Notes: generated from the sequence alone by a model not told the origin. Positions 1 through 10,880 are shown, counted from the first letter of the stretch. The stretch is 64,000 nt of DNA from Mesorhizobium sp. B2-8-5 (GCF_006440675.2 NZ_CP083951.1:1612001-1676000), one strand, 5' to 3'. Numbers and translations are program-made.

Positions 1-550
1 TGCGGCCGCCAATGCGCGGCTGGCCGTGCTCCGGCAGGAACCAGGCGCCGGCCGCGTCCAGGCGAATGAGAAAAGGCCGCAGCAGCGGAACGGCACTGGT
101 TACGGCGTTGCCATGGAAGCCCTCCGTGTTCTCGGCGCCGCCATTTGCCGCCTGCTCCGTCTCATTGCCGGTGCCGAGTTCCAGGAACTCGACGCCATAG
201 GCGTAGGAGTGGCCCAGACGATCGGCAAGCCGGCTCAACAGATGGCCGTTGCCGGAGCGGGCCATGCCTTTGTCGACCTCGGACAGCAGCACGACGTCCG
301 GCGCCCGGCCGGCGATCGTTGCGGCGATGGCATCGACATGACGCAGCCGCTCGACGTTCCAGGCCATGACGGTCAGGCTCCCGCCGACGCTCCCGCGCGT
401 CGCCTGGCCGCCGATCTCGATCTCGCCCAGGGCGGGAATGGCGGCGGCGTGGCGCAGATGGGTGGCGCTGTCGCGCGGTCCGTTCCGCATCGCGTTGCGG
501 GCGGCGACAGGCACGTGCGTGAGCTGCGGGACCAGCATGTCTCTTCTCAT
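1..550 (-). CDS. Endonuclease/exonuclease/phosphatase family protein (3' part cut by window edge)
   Basis: The reading frame stays open from the ATG at 550 to the left edge, so the C-terminal part is missing. Near residue 60 it has a core typical of the endonuclease/exonuclease/phosphatase fold: MAWNVERL, with the Asn expected at the metal site, followed by PDVVLLSEVDKG, with the catalytic-type Glu. Such enzymes hydrolyse phosphodiesters or phosphomonoesters with Mg2+; the substrate cannot be told from this fragment. An alternative ATG at 538 has an AGAAGAG stretch just upstream and may be the real start. The gene diverges from the ugp operon, which fits a role in phosphate-ester scavenging (inference). 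Confidence 0.72.
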   Translation of the reverse strand, partial: MRRDMLVPQLTHVPVAARNAMRNGPRDSATHLRHAAAIPALGEIEIGGQATRGSVGGSLTVMAWNVERLRHVDAIAATIAGRAPDVVLLSEVDKGMARSGNGHLLSRLADRLGHSYAYGVEFLELGTGNETEQAANGGAENTEGFHGNAVTSAVPLLRPFLIRLDAAGAWFLPEHGQPRIGGR

Positions 551-791
551 CCAGTTAGCCGGTTAATCACGGAAGGTCTTTTCGCCGCTTCGAGGCGCCC
601 TAGCTTCCTAGAGCGCCGATGTGACGTTTTCATGCCGGCGCGACCGCTGCCAGGGGAGGAGAGACTGGCTGTCCACAGGAACCGCTTACCGGTCCAGGGG
701 CCACAACAGAACTGTCACATACCTTCTCTATGAGAGCGGGCAAGGACTTGCGCAAAACCCTGGTCACACTGCCAATCAAGAGGGAAAAACC

Positions 792-2144
792 ATGACGATC
801 ATCAAGCGGGGCTTCGCCGCCCTTGCCGCCGGCGCGCTCAGCACCGCGCTCGCGGTTCCTGCTTTTGCCGAGCCGGTCAAATTCGATTTCTGGTTCGGTC
901 TTTCGGGCGATCTCGCCCGCGTCGTCGATACGCTGTGCAAGAACTTCAACGAATCCCAGAAGGACTACGAGGTCGTCTGCACCAGCCAGGGCAATTACGA
1001 CGCCACGCTGCAGAACACGATCGCCGCCTTCCGCGCCGGCAAGCAGCCCACCGTCGTCCAGGTCTATGACGTCGGCACCGCCACCATGATGCTGTCGGGC
1101 GCCTACAAGCCCGCCGACAAGCTGATGGAAGAGAACGGCTACAAGATCGACTACAGCGACTATTTCCCAGGCATCGCGCGCTATTACGCGACGTCGAAGG
1201 GCGAGATGCTGTCCTTCCCGTTCAACTCGTCGACCGCGCTGATGTACTGGAACAAGGACGCCTTCGCCAAGATCGGCAAGACCGAGGCGCCGAAGACTTG
1301 GGAAGATGTCGCCGCCGACCTCCAGGCTCTGAAGGACGCCGGCTATGATTGCCCGATGGCGATCAACATCTCGGCCAATGAAAGCTGGCAGCTGATGGAG
1401 CAGTTCTCGGCGCTGCACAACCAGCCGGTCGCCACCAAGAACAACGGCTATGACGGCCTCGACGCCCGCCTCGAAGTCAACAAGACCAAGTTCGTCCAGT
1501 ACGTTACCGACCTCAAGAAGTGGTATGACGCCGGCTTGGTCAAGATCAAGTCGAAGGATCTCGGCCAGGATATGGTTCAGGCTTTCGCCACCGGCACCTG
1601 CCAGCTCATCCTGACCTCGGTCGGCGACCACGGCACGGTCGGCCGCACGCAGAAGGAAGGCATGAACTGGGACGTCGCCGAGCTGCCGGTCTATGCCGGC
1701 ACCGAGCGCAAGAATTCGCTGGTCGGCGGTGCTTCGCTGTGGGTGCTGTCGGGCAAGTCGGACGGCGAATATAAGGGCGCGGCCGCGTTCCTCAACTTTA
1801 TCCACGACCCCAAGACCGCTTTGTTCTGGTCGACCAACACCGGCTACATTCCGGTGACGAAGTCGGGCTTCGATTTCATGAAGTCCAACGGCTTCTACGA
1901 CAAGGCGCCCTATAAGGGCCGCGAAGTGGCTATCGCCAGCCTGACCGCGTCGGAGCCGACCGACATCACCCGCGGCGTTCGCCTCGGCAACTTCACCCAG
2001 ATCCGCGCCGAGTTCGGCACGCAGATGCAGGCGATCTTCGCCAACAAGGTCAGCGTGCAGGAAGGCCTCGACGCGCTGGTCAAGAATGGCGACGCGATCC
2101 TCGATCGCTTCCAGCAGACCTATCCGGGTAAGACCCTGCCCTGA
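792..2144 (+). CDS. ugpB: ABC transporter periplasmic binding protein, sn-glycerol-3-phosphate/glycerophosphodiester type
   Basis: 450 residues, near the usual UgpB length. The start at 792 opens a clear Sec signal peptide (MTIIKRGFAALAAGALSTAL, cleavage after AFA near residue 26), so the mature protein is periplasmic. The mature part has the family 1 extracellular solute-binding layout, with motifs seen in UgpB proteins: FWFGLSGDLARVVD, NYDATLQNTIAAFRAGKQP and SFPFNSSTALMYWNKDAF. It delivers glycerol-3-phosphate or glycerophosphodiesters to the UgpAE permease encoded next. A hairpin at 2161-2189 separates it from ugpA, the usual device for making more binding protein than permease. The substrate is inferred from family and operon content. 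Confidence 0.9.
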   Translation: MTIIKRGFAALAAGALSTALAVPAFAEPVKFDFWFGLSGDLARVVDTLCKNFNESQKDYEVVCTSQGNYDATLQNTIAAFRAGKQPTVVQVYDVGTATMMLSGAYKPADKLMEENGYKIDYSDYFPGIARYYATSKGEMLSFPFNSSTALMYWNKDAFAKIGKTEAPKTWEDVAADLQALKDAGYDCPMAINISANESWQLMEQFSALHNQPVATKNNGYDGLDARLEVNKTKFVQYVTDLKKWYDAGLVKIKSKDLGQDMVQAFATGTCQLILTSVGDHGTVGRTQKEGMNWDVAELPVYAGTERKNSLVGGASLWVLSGKSDGEYKGAAAFLNFIHDPKTALFWSTNTGYIPVTKSGFDFMKSNGFYDKAPYKGREVAIASLTASEPTDITRGVRLGNFTQIRAEFGTQMQAIFANKVSVQEGLDALVKNGDAILDRFQQTYPGKTLP

Positions 2145-2160
2145 TCCCGGATACTGGAAC

Positions 2161-2195
2161 GGCCGCCCGCCGAGCATCGACGGGCGGCCATTTCA
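2161..2195 (+). terminator. Intra-operon hairpin between ugpB and ugpA
   Basis: GGCCGCCCG (2161-2169) pairs perfectly with CGGGCGGCC (2181-2189) across an 11-base loop and is followed by ATTTCAT. The T-run is weak, so it looks like a partial terminator or mRNA-stabilising hairpin behind the binding-protein gene. Confidence 0.55.
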
Positions 2196-2211
2196 TATGG
2201 GTTTTGATTTA

Positions 2212-2262
2212 CGCATGTCTTTGTCCCGAAACCGGTTCCCACTTTCGGGAGACATGCTTTAG
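2212..2262. repeat. Dispersed palindromic intergenic repeat, GCATGTC type
   Basis: GCATGTCTTTGTCCCGAAA (from 2214) pairs with CTTTCGGGAGACATGC and the unit ends in TTTAG. The same layout (GCATGTC..., an aaaCCG-cac-cTTTT centre, ...GACATGCnTTAG) recurs at 59515-59563, and related GCAATTCC...GGAATTGC units occur at 6799 and 31191. Confidence 0.7.
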
Positions 2263-2310
2263 TCTTGTGCCGCGAGAGCGGGTTGGCGGTTCAACGACAT
2301 CGGCGGATCG

Positions 2311-3195
2311 ATGGAAAAACGCGTCACTTTCAGCAAATGGACGATCGGCATCCTGTTCGCCGTGCCGCAGCTTTTCCTGATCTTCACCTTCTTCTACTGG
2401 CCGGCCGGGCAGGCCGTTTACTGGTCGCTGACGTTGCAGCAGCCTTGGGGCGGCGGCAATATCTGGGTCGGGCTCGACAATTTCCGCTCGATCCTGTCCA
2501 ACGCCAGCTACTGGGACTCGATTGCCGCCAGCATGATCTTCGCCGGCATCAGCACGGGTTTGGCGATGGTCATCGCGCTGGTGCTCGCCGCCTTGACCGA
2601 CCGGCAACTTGCCGGCTCATGGCTGTATCGCGTGGTGCTGATCTGGCCCTACGGCATCGCCGCGCCGGCGCTTGCGCTGGCATTTCGCTTCATCCTGGCG
2701 CCGGAAGCCGGCTTCATGGCCGTGGTCAACCGAGCCTGGCCCGGTTTCTGGGACCCGGGCCTCGACGGCGCCGACGCCATGGCCTCGATCATCATCGCCT
2801 TTTCCTGGAAATATGTCGGCTATAATTTCATCTTCTTCCTCGCCGCTTTTCAGGCGATTCCGCGCTCGCTGATCGAGGCGGCGGCGATGGACGGCTCCGG
2901 CGTCATCCGGCGCTTCTGGGATATCCAGTTCCCGCTGATCACGCCGACGATCTTCTTCCTGCTGGTCATCAACATCACCGAGAGCTTCCAGGACTCCTTT
3001 GGCATCGTCGACATCATGACCGCCGGCGGCCCGGCCAACGCCACCAATCTGATGGTCTACAAGATCTATTCCGACGGCTTCAAAGGTTTGGATTATTCAG
3101 GCGCCGCCGCGCAGAGCATCATCCTGATGCTGCTGATCATCGCCCTTACCATCGTTCAGTTCCGCTTCATCGAGCGGCGCGTGCATTACCGGTGA
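2311..3195 (+). CDS. ugpA: ABC transporter inner-membrane permease, UgpA type
   Basis: 294 residues, the family length, with about six hydrophobic segments starting at residue 12. The permease coupling loop reads EAAAMDGSGVIRRFWDIQFPLI around residues 188-209, matching the EAA motif by which such permeases contact the ATPase. It forms the heterodimeric channel with UgpE, whose gene begins 7 bases after the stop. Glycerol-3-phosphate or glycerophosphodiester uptake is inferred from the whole operon. Confidence 0.9.
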   Translation: MEKRVTFSKWTIGILFAVPQLFLIFTFFYWPAGQAVYWSLTLQQPWGGGNIWVGLDNFRSILSNASYWDSIAASMIFAGISTGLAMVIALVLAALTDRQLAGSWLYRVVLIWPYGIAAPALALAFRFILAPEAGFMAVVNRAWPGFWDPGLDGADAMASIIIAFSWKYVGYNFIFFLAAFQAIPRSLIEAAAMDGSGVIRRFWDIQFPLITPTIFFLLVINITESFQDSFGIVDIMTAGGPANATNLMVYKIYSDGFKGLDYSGAAAQSIILMLLIIALTIVQFRFIERRVHYR

Positions 3196-3202
3196 GGCGG
3201 CC

Positions 3203-4117
3203 ATGGTCGAGCGCACCCCGATCCTCAATTTCTTCACGCATCTGATCCTGTTCGCCGGCTTCGTATTCTGCGTGGCGCCATTTGCTATCGTCGCGATCGC
3301 CGCCTCGCACAATCTGAAGGACGTCAACGACGTGCCGATGTCGCTGCTGCCGGGCAGCGATTTCTGGGTCAACATCAAGACGGCGTGGACGACCGCCGAT
3401 CTCGGTCCGAAGCTGCTCAACTCCTTCATCATGGCGTTTGGCGTGGCTGCCGGCAAAGTGATCATCTCGGCGCTGACCGCCTTCTCGATCGTCTATTTCC
3501 GCTATCCCGGCCGCATGCTGATGTTCTGGCTGATCTTCATCACGCTGATGCTGCCGCTCGAGGTGCGCATCGTGCCGACCTACGCGGTGGTCGCCAACGT
3601 GCTCGAGCCCTATCAGGCGATCATGGACCTGACCGGCCTCTCCTGGCTGATCGAAAAGGTCTCGGGCGTGCAGGTTTCGCTCAGCCTGGGACTGCTCAAC
3701 TCTTATAGCGGCCTGATCCTGCCGCTGGTCGCCACCGCCACCGGCACGTTCCTTTACCGCCAGTTCTTCCTGACCGTGCCGGACGAGTTGACCGAGGCGG
3801 CGCGCATGGACGGCGCCGGCGCGCTGCGCTTCTTCGTCGATATCCTTTTGCCGCTGTCGCGCAACAACATGGCGGCGCTCGGCACCATCATGTTCCTGTG
3901 GGCCTGGAACCAGTATCTGTGGCCGTTGCTCATCACCACCGACCAGTCGCATGCGATGGCGGTGACCGAGCTGAAGCAGCTCATACCCAATGTCGGCGGC
4001 GCGCCGGAATGGCATATCGCCATGGCCGGCACGCTGATCGTCATGCTGCCGCCGCTGATCGTCGTGGTCTTGATGCAGCGCTGGTTCGTGCGCGGCCTGA
4101 TCGCCACCGAAAAATAG
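3203..4117 (+). CDS. ugpE: ABC transporter inner-membrane permease, UgpE type
   Basis: 304 residues with six predicted membrane spans. The EAA loop is [20 protein letters not shown] near residues 193-212, and the C terminus ends with the usual [11 protein letters not shown]. It partners UgpA and the UgpC ATPase. It starts 7 bases after ugpA and ends 10 bases before ugpC, so all three are surely cotranscribed. Confidence 0.9.
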   Translation: MVERTPILNFFTHLILFAGFVFCVAPFAIVAIAASHNLKDVNDVPMSLLPGSDFWVNIKTAWTTADLGPKLLNSFIMAFGVAAGKVIISALTAFSIVYFRYPGRMLMFWLIFITLMLPLEVRIVPTYAVVANVLEPYQAIMDLTGLSWLIEKVSGVQVSLSLGLLNSYSGLILPLVATATGTFLYRQFFLTVPDELTEAARMDGAGALRFFVDILLPLSRNNMAALGTIMFLWAWNQYLWPLLITTDQSHAMAVTELKQLIPNVGGAPEWHIAMAGTLIVMLPPLIVVVLMQRWFVRGLIATEK

Positions 4118-4127
4118 GGAGACAAAA

Positions 4128-5237
<1,110 letters not shown>

Positions 5238-5259
5238 ATTTGATTTGAGGGTTCATGCA

Positions 5260-6057
5260 ATGAAAATCATCCAGGTCACCGACGTCCATCTCGGCCGTCG
5301 GCGCGAGATACGCTACGGCGCGAACCTGAATGAACGACTCGATCGATGCATCGATCATATCAATCAGCGTCACAGCGATGCGACGCTCTGCATCTTCACC
5401 GGCGACCTGACCGATGACGGAGAGGCCGAGAGCTATGCCGACCTGAAGGCGGCGCTGAGCCGGCTGACCGTGCCTTACCGTCTATTGCCTGGCAACCACG
5501 ACCGGCGCGCCAATCTCATCGCCGCCTTTCCCGAGAATGGAACCGACGGCAACGGCTTCGCGCAGTCGGTTTTCGACACGCCGGAAGGGCGGCTGGTTTT
5601 TCTCGACAGCCTGGCGGAAGGCCGTGTCACCGGCGAGTTGTGCGACAACCGGCTTGCCTGGCTCGATGCACGGCTTGGCGAGGCCGCAGGCAAGGCGGCC
5701 TATATCTTCCTGCATCATCCGCCGGTAGAACTCGGGCTCACACTGCTCGACCCGCTCGGCCTCGAACAGCCGCAGCGGCTACTCGATGTGCTGACCCGCC
5801 ACGGCAATGTCCGCTACATCTTCTTCGGCCATGTCCACCGCGACATCGCCGGCACCGTCGCCGGCATTCCCTTCTCGGTGCAGCGCGGCCTGCATGCCCG
5901 CTTCATGCTCGATCTCGTCGGCGACGAGGTTGTCGAGCAGGCGCCGCCCGCCTATTCGATCATCCTGATCGATAGCCAGCGCGTCGCCATCCACAGCTGT
6001 GATTTCCTTGAGCAATGGCCGCTATGGTCGCCGGCGACGGGGCAGCGCGTACGGTAG
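5260..6057 (+). CDS. Calcineurin-like metallophosphodiesterase, GpdQ type
   Basis: 265 residues. All metal-ligand blocks of a class III phosphodiesterase are present in order: DVHLG (D-x-H), GDLTDDG (GD), GNHDRR (GNHD), FLHHPP (H) and FGHVH (GHxH). The overall pattern, including the HHPP and RYIFFGHVH blocks, is close to glycerophosphodiesterase GpdQ and CpdA-like enzymes. There is no signal peptide, so it acts in the cytoplasm. It lies 22 bases after ugpC, in the place where other ugp operons carry the unrelated TIM-barrel UgpQ. The likely job is hydrolysing imported glycerophosphodiesters; cyclic nucleotide hydrolysis is the alternative. Confidence 0.82.
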   Translation: MKIIQVTDVHLGRRREIRYGANLNERLDRCIDHINQRHSDATLCIFTGDLTDDGEAESYADLKAALSRLTVPYRLLPGNHDRRANLIAAFPENGTDGNGFAQSVFDTPEGRLVFLDSLAEGRVTGELCDNRLAWLDARLGEAAGKAAYIFLHHPPVELGLTLLDPLGLEQPQRLLDVLTRHGNVRYIFFGHVHRDIAGTVAGIPFSVQRGLHARFMLDLVGDEVVEQAPPAYSIILIDSQRVAIHSCDFLEQWPLWSPATGQRVR

Positions 6058-6060
6058 AAA

Positions 6061-6459
6061 TCACCCGAGCAACAGTGTGGGCGTTCCCTGCCCATCGACC
6101 AGCTTTACCGCTTTCCTATCGAAGGACACGAAGGTTTCGCCACCGAGCCACTGACCGTCGAACGCGATCACGCCATCCGCGAAATCTCCACCAGCGTCGA
6201 GCACAGCCAGGCCCGCTTCGATCGTTGGTCGGTTGGCTACGACGTTGCGCATGTCGAGGATGCGGCGGATCGAAGCGGATATATCCGGCCGCGTAACCTG
6301 GTAACTTCTATCCAGCACCCAAACAAACTCGCAGAGCGCTTGAACGCTGATCGCGACCAACTCGGCCCCTTCCAGGGTCTCGGCTGCTGTCCGTTGCTGC
6401 GCTTCGTCGTCTCCGACAACAAGGCGCAACAGCACGTTGGTGTCGAGGCTGATCTTCAC
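6061..6459 (-). CDS. vapC: PIN-domain ribonuclease toxin, VapC family
   Basis: 132 residues from a GTG at 6459. The PIN-fold acidic residues are visible: SLDTNVLLRL near the N terminus, CEFVWVLD in the middle and TFVSFDRKAV near the C terminus. VapC toxins cut RNA, often initiator tRNA, in the presence of Mg2+. The start codon overlaps the antitoxin stop (GTGA), so translation is coupled to the antitoxin. The stop lies 3 bases from the convergent phosphodiesterase stop. Its RNA target cannot be inferred. Confidence 0.85.
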   Translation of the reverse strand: MKISLDTNVLLRLVVGDDEAQQRTAAETLEGAELVAISVQALCEFVWVLDRSYQVTRPDISASIRRILDMRNVVANRPTIEAGLAVLDAGGDFADGVIAFDGQWLGGETFVSFDRKAVKLVDGQGTPTLLLG

Positions 6460-6731
6460 TTGCGCTCGATTCCGCGCATCCCGCTCGAAGCACCGGCGCC
6501 GGCGATCGCATCGTTGATCTCCTCGATCGAAAGCCGTGCGCCGTTCGTTTTGCCCTTGAGCATCCCGCTCAGCTCTTGCCACGAGCCCTTGCCCTGGTCA
6601 GCTTTCAGCTCCGCCCGTCCACCAGGCAGAAGATCAAGCCTGATCTTGTCGCCGGGCTGGATGCCAAGGTGCTTGAGCACGTCCTTCCGGAATGTGACTT
6701 GGCCCCGTGCGGTAACCGTCAACGTCGTCAT
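6456..6731 (-). CDS. vapB: AbrB/MazE-type antitoxin partner of VapC
   Basis: 91 residues. The N-terminal 45 residues form a SpoVT/AbrB DNA-binding domain (TVTARGQVTFRKDVLKHLGI, then PGDKIRLDLLPGG). The C-terminal part should wrap the toxin active site. It probably represses its own promoter, which would lie in the repeat-filled gap upstream of 6731. It belongs to the AbrB class of VapB rather than the ribbon-helix-helix class. Confidence 0.85.
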   Translation of the reverse strand: MTTLTVTARGQVTFRKDVLKHLGIQPGDKIRLDLLPGGRAELKADQGKGSWQELSGMLKGKTNGARLSIEEINDAIAGAGASSGMRGIERK

Positions 6732-6745
6732 GATGTGGCCTGCTA

Positions 6746-6844
6746 GAGTGGTTCACCGTTTCACGGAAACGGCGAACCGCTCTATCTCCTTCTTTGTCGC
6801 AATTCCTGACGGAAAAACCGCTCACACTTTTCCTGGGATTGCTC
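6746..6844. repeat. Two-hairpin palindromic intergenic repeat
   Basis: A first palindrome (GAGTGGTTCACCGTTTC at 6746-6762 against GAAACGGCGAACCGCTC at 6766-6782) is followed by a linker and a second one (GCAATTCC at 6799 against CCTGGGATTGC ending at 6843). The second unit is nearly the same as 31190-31239. It fills the vapB upstream region. Confidence 0.75.
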
Positions 6845-6888
6845 AACGCCAAAAATAATGCAAGATTGCATTATTCTCAAGACGGAGA

Positions 6889-7971
6889 TCAAGCAAAGAC
6901 ATGCGCCTTGCCGGTGAAGGTGAGGCGCACGATCTCGCCTACAGCCGGCGCGTCCATGCCTGTCCTGCGCAGAATGAGCGGCGTGTTGCCGATGGCGGCG
7001 GCATCGGGCGGATCCGGGCTGTTGAGCAGCCGCACCGCGACGGTGCAGACCGAGCCGGCGAACTCGCAGTCCGTCACTTCACCGAACAGCATGTCCGGCG
7101 TGCCGGACATGCCCTCGCGCGAGGTCCGCTTGAGCAGGACCTGCTCGGGCCGCAGCATGATGCGCGCGACATCGCGCCGTTCCTTTGTGTCGACCGCGAT
7201 GCGACCGAGCCGCGACACGGCAAAACCGTCCGCGATCCTCGCCGGCACGATGATGGCGTCGCCGAGGAACTCGGCGACCATCCGGTCCCTGGGCTGGAAA
7301 TAGAGCTCGCGCGGGGTGCCGACCTGCGAGAACAGGCCGTCGCGCATCACCGCCACCTGGCCCGCGAAGGAGAGCGCCTCGGCCTGGTCGTGCGTGACCA
7401 GTATGGTGGTGATGCCGGCCTCTTCCAGAAGCTCGGCCACCGCCTTGCGCATCGACGCGCGAAGCCCGGTGTCGAGCGCCGAGAACGGCTCGTCGAGCAG
7501 CATCAGCCTGGGTTTCATGGCCATGGCGCGGGCAAGCGCCACGCGCTGCTGCTGTCCGCCGGAAAGCTCGTGCGGCCGCCGCTTCAGGATCGCCTTGTCC
7601 AGTCCGACGATGTAGGCGAGCTCGACGATATGCTCGGCTCGTCTATCGGCATTCCGCGCGATGCCGAAACCGATATTGTCGGCGATGGTGAGATGCGGGA
7701 ACAGAGCGCCGTCCTGCGCGACGACGCCGATGCCGCGGCGATGCGCCGGCACGGCCGCGCCGCCATTGGCGAGCACCTTGCCGTCGAGCGCGATGCGACC
7801 GCGGTCCGGCGCCTCGAAGCCGGCGATCAGCCTGAGCAAGGTTGTCTTGCCGCAGCCGGACGGCCCGACGATCGCGGTGCGGCTGCCGCTCTCGACAGCC
7901 AGGTCGACGCCGGCGAGCGCCGTCACCGGGCCATAATTCTTCGCGACGCCACTGAGTTCGAGAAAGCTCAT
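6889..7971 (-). CDS. fbpC: Ferric iron ABC transporter ATP-binding protein
   Basis: 360 residues. Walker A is GPSGCGKTT, the signature [14 protein letters not shown], Walker [13 protein letters not shown], and the H-loop VTHDQ. A C-terminal regulatory domain of about 120 residues is typical of FbpC/PotA-like ATPases. It powers ferric iron import through FbpB. The ATG at 7971 overlaps the fbpB stop (ATGA). A longer reading frame continues upstream only as an out-of-frame shadow of fbpB, so 7971 is the start. Confidence 0.88.
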   Translation of the reverse strand: MSFLELSGVAKNYGPVTALAGVDLAVESGSRTAIVGPSGCGKTTLLRLIAGFEAPDRGRIALDGKVLANGGAAVPAHRRGIGVVAQDGALFPHLTIADNIGFGIARNADRRAEHIVELAYIVGLDKAILKRRPHELSGGQQQRVALARAMAMKPRLMLLDEPFSALDTGLRASMRKAVAELLEEAGITTILVTHDQAEALSFAGQVAVMRDGLFSQVGTPRELYFQPRDRMVAEFLGDAIIVPARIADGFAVSRLGRIAVDTKERRDVARIMLRPEQVLLKRTSREGMSGTPDMLFGEVTDCEFAGSVCTVAVRLLNSPDPPDAAAIGNTPLILRRTGMDAPAVGEIVRLTFTGKAHVFA

Positions 7972-9524
7972 CGTCCCGCCATCCGCTTCGATTGGACGTA
8001 GAGCCACCAGGTCATCGGCAACGACATCGCCACCATGATCAGCGCGTAAGGGGCGGCGGAGGCGTAGTCGATCTCGCCGCTGTAGGACCAGAAGGCCATC
8101 GCCAGCGTGCGGGTGCCGTTGGGCGCCAGCATCTGGGTGGCGGTGAGCTCGTTGGTGATGCCGAGCGCCACCATCGCCATGCCGGCCGCCGCACCCGGCG
8201 CCGACAGACGGATGGTCGTCGACCACAGCGCCTTGACCGGCGGACGGCCGAGGCTGGAAGCGGCGCGCTCCAGCTCCACCGGCGCCTGTGCGATCGAGGC
8301 GCGCAGGCTTATCAGCGCGCGCGGCAGGAACATCAGCGCGTAACCGAACAGGATGGTGAACAGCGTCTGGTAGAGCGGCAGCGCGACGCGCACGGTGATC
8401 GTCACCAGCGCCAGCGCGATGACCACGCCCGGCAACGCGCCGACGATATAGTTGCAGCTCTCGAGCAGTCGCTGCAGCCGTCCCGGCGCGCGGATCGAGA
8501 TCCAGGCCATCGGCATGGCGGCGATCGTTGCAAGCACCGCGCCGGCGATGGCGAGGAACAGCGTCTGGCCGAGCGCCAGGCCGATCTCGTCCCAACGCCA
8601 GACTTCCGTGCCGCCGGCGATCAGCCAGCGGCTGACCGTGACGAAGGGCACGCCGAGCGACAGCAGCGCGACGCCCGCCGGCAAAAGCAGGCAGGGCAAG
8701 GTGGCGCGGCCGAGGCGAGCGCGCTGCTGCTGGCGCGCGGCGCCGGAACCGACGCGGGCATAGCGCTCCTCGCCGCGTATCGTCACCTCGAGAGCGAGCA
8801 GGAAAAGGCAGCAGACCACCAGCACGGCGGCCAGCATGTTGGCCGCCGGACCGTTGAAGGTCGACTGGAACTGGTCGACGATCGCGGTGGTGAAGGTATC
8901 GAAACGGATGAAGACATAGAGGCCGTATTCGGCCAGAAGATGCAGGCCGACCAGCAGCGAGCCGCCGCAGATGGCGAGCCTGAGCTGCGGCAGCACGACG
9001 CGCGCGAAAACCCGCCAAGGATCAAGACCAAGTGCCGCGGCCGCGTCCTCCAGCGCCGGATCGAGCCGGCGCAGCGCGGCGGCGATCGGCAGATACAGGA
9101 ACGGGAAATAGGCGATGACGGAGACCAGCACGCCGGCCCACAGCCCGTGCAGGCCCGGAACGAAGCTGATCCAGGCATAGCTGTGCACGAAAGCGGGAAT
9201 GGCGAGCGGCGCGACCGAAAGCCACGACCACCAGCGGTTGCCTGGCAGGTCGCTGCGCTCGGTCAGCCAGGCCAGCGCCACCGAGAGCACGATGGCGATC
9301 GGCACGGCGACAACGACGAGGAGCACGGTGTTGACCAGCAATTCGCCGACGCGCGGGCGGAAGATCAGCGCCACCACGGTGTCCCAGCCGGTCTGGATCG
9401 CCACCCAGACGATGAAGGCGAGCGGCAGCAGCGCGATAAGCGCGATCAGAGCGGCGGCGAGCGTGATCCACGAGATGGACCGGTGCTTCTTCATCCCGGC
9501 CGCCGGCAGTCTTGCCGGCGTCAT
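7968..9524 (-). CDS. fbpB: Ferric iron ABC transporter permease, fused two-unit type
   Basis: About 518 residues with roughly twelve hydrophobic spans, i.e. two permease units in one chain as in FbpB/SfuB. EAA-like loops are seen twice ([20 protein letters not shown] and [18 protein letters not shown]). It forms the inner-membrane channel for Fe3+. The start is uncertain: ATGs at 9542, 9524 and 9494 are all possible and none has a strong ribosome binding site; 9494 gives the basic MKKHRS leader. Confidence 0.86.
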   Translation of the reverse strand: MTPARLPAAGMKKHRSISWITLAAALIALIALLPLAFIVWVAIQTGWDTVVALIFRPRVGELLVNTVLLVVVAVPIAIVLSVALAWLTERSDLPGNRWWSWLSVAPLAIPAFVHSYAWISFVPGLHGLWAGVLVSVIAYFPFLYLPIAAALRRLDPALEDAAAALGLDPWRVFARVVLPQLRLAICGGSLLVGLHLLAEYGLYVFIRFDTFTTAIVDQFQSTFNGPAANMLAAVLVVCCLFLLALEVTIRGEERYARVGSGAARQQQRARLGRATLPCLLLPAGVALLSLGVPFVTVSRWLIAGGTEVWRWDEIGLALGQTLFLAIAGAVLATIAAMPMAWISIRAPGRLQRLLESCNYIVGALPGVVIALALVTITVRVALPLYQTLFTILFGYALMFLPRALISLRASIAQAPVELERAASSLGRPPVKALWSTTIRLSAPGAAAGMAMVALGITNELTATQMLAPNGTRTLAMAFWSYSGEIDYASAAPYALIMVAMSLPMTWWLYVQSKRMAGR

Positions 9525-9648
9525 GTCGATCGCCGACTGCATCAGGCAGGCCGCTGCGCCGCTGCCGCCGGGCGGCGGACGCGATCTGATACGCCGCGCG
9601 AGCGGCTCGAAGCGCAGTCGACTGTCATCGACGAAGCCATCTCCAAAC

Positions 9649-9686
9649 AAAAAACGCTCCCGAGGAAGGCGAATTGCCGCGGGAGC
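9649..9686 (-). terminator. Rho-independent hairpin between fbpA and fbpB
   Basis: Read on the minus strand, GCTCCCG and CGGGAGC (9680-9686 and 9656-9662) form a stem followed by a run of six T (9649-9654). It sits directly behind fbpA, so most transcripts should end here and only some read into fbpBC. Confidence 0.7.
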
Positions 9687-9718
9687 ACGGTCGTTTGCCC
9701 TTTTAGGACCAACGCGAA

Positions 9719-10720
9719 CTAAAGCAAGCCGGCTTGCGTCATCAGGTCGATGACCTTCTTGGAATTCAGCGTCGCCGGATCGACTTTCGGCGCCTGCAGG
9801 TCGGGGAGCGGCACCAGCTTAGGGTTGGATTCGGCACCGTTGCCGACCGCATATTCATAGGACGTGCCGGTCTTCAGCACGTCCTGGCCGCCCTTGCCGG
9901 TCACCCACTTCAGGAAGGCCTGGGCTTCCTTCGGATGCTTGCTGGAAGCCAGCACGCCGCCGCCCGACACCGAAACGAAGGCGCCCGGGTCCTGGTTCTT
10001 GAAATAGTGCAGGGCGACATTCCCGCTGTTTTCACCGGTCTTGGCCTGATCGCCGAAATAGTAATAGTGGTAGATCACGCCGCCATCGATCTCGCCGGCA
10101 TTGACCGCCTTCATCACCGTCGAGTTGCCCTTGTAGGCGGTGAAGTTCGCCTTCATCGCCTTCAGCCAGTCGGAGGTGGCGGCTTCGCCCTTGATCTGCA
10201 GCAGCGCGCTGACGATGGCCTGGAAGTCGGCGCCGGACGGCGAAGCGGCCCAGCGGCCCTTCCAGCTCGGATCGGCAAGATCGAGCAGCGACTTGGGCAA
10301 CTGGTCTTCCTTGAGCTTGTCCTTGTTGTAGGCAAAGACGGTGCTGCGGGCGGCGACGCCGACCCACTTGCCGCTCGACGGCTGGTATTCCTGCGGAACC
10401 TGCGCCAGCGTATCGGCGTCGACCGGCGCGAACAGGTCGGCCGCCTCGACCAGCGCCATGGCCGGCGAATTCTCGGTCAGGAACACGTCGGCCGGCGAGG
10501 CCGCGCCCTCGGCGACGATCTGGTTGGAAAAATCGCTGTCGCCGCCGTTGCGCAGCGTGACCTTGATGCCGGTTTCCTTGGTGAAGCCCGCCGCCCATTC
10601 CTTGGCGAGGCCCTCATGTTGGGCATTGTAGACGATGATGCCTTGATCCTCGGCCATGGCCGGGGCGGCGATCAGGCCGAGCGCCAGCGCGGTGGCGAGC
10701 GTGGAAAGGGCAATCTTCAT
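9719..10720 (-). CDS. fbpA: Periplasmic ferric iron-binding protein
   Basis: 333 residues. A signal peptide [20 protein letters not shown], cleaved after AMA, is followed by an iron-binding-protein-like domain: [35 protein letters not shown] and [11 protein letters not shown]. The two adjacent Tyr residues in the last block match the ferric-ion-coordinating Tyr pair of FbpA proteins. The ATG at 10720 was chosen because GAGG lies 9 bases upstream; in-frame ATGs at 10726, 10729 and 10735 also exist. A TGA-N9-TCA box lies 58-72 bases upstream. Confidence 0.88.
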   Translation of the reverse strand: MKIALSTLATALALGLIAAPAMAEDQGIIVYNAQHEGLAKEWAAGFTKETGIKVTLRNGGDSDFSNQIVAEGAASPADVFLTENSPAMALVEAADLFAPVDADTLAQVPQEYQPSSGKWVGVAARSTVFAYNKDKLKEDQLPKSLLDLADPSWKGRWAASPSGADFQAIVSALLQIKGEAATSDWLKAMKANFTAYKGNSTVMKAVNAGEIDGGVIYHYYYFGDQAKTGENSGNVALHYFKNQDPGAFVSVSGGGVLASSKHPKEAQAFLKWVTGKGGQDVLKTGTSYEYAVGNGAESNPKLVPLPDLQAPKVDPATLNSKKVIDLMTQAGLL

Positions 10721-10777
10721 GGGCATCATCCTCAAATCTGGAGACAGGGTTCGGGCACGGCTGCACCTATCAATACC

Positions 10778-10793
10778 TGATTATTGTAGTCAA
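10778..10793 (-). promoter_or_regulatory. Iron-responsive operator (IRO box) over the fbpA -35 region
   Basis: TGATTATTGTAGTCA (10778-10792) fits the rhizobial IRO box TGA-N9-TCA bound by RirA. On the minus strand it overlaps a TTGACT hexamer (10788-10793) placed like a -35 box for fbpA, so binding under iron-replete conditions would block transcription. The match and position are seen; RirA control is inferred. Confidence 0.65.
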
Positions 10794-10880
10794 CATTGTG
10801 ACCCTGCTTCAATCGGTCGCCGTGCCGCAAACTTTCGTGATTTTGCGGTAGTTTGGCTTGGACATTATTTCGCCGGCCAC

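Noticed and set aside
712..729. Possible PhoB box upstream of ugpB (CTGTCAC at 712-718)
   Set aside because: Only the first half fits the CTGTCAT consensus; the second half, at the required spacing, matches at few positions.
630..2177. 515-codon frame antisense to ugpB
   Set aside because: It lies fully opposite a well-supported gene and has the Arg/Ala/Gly/Asp-rich composition of a GC-rich shadow frame.
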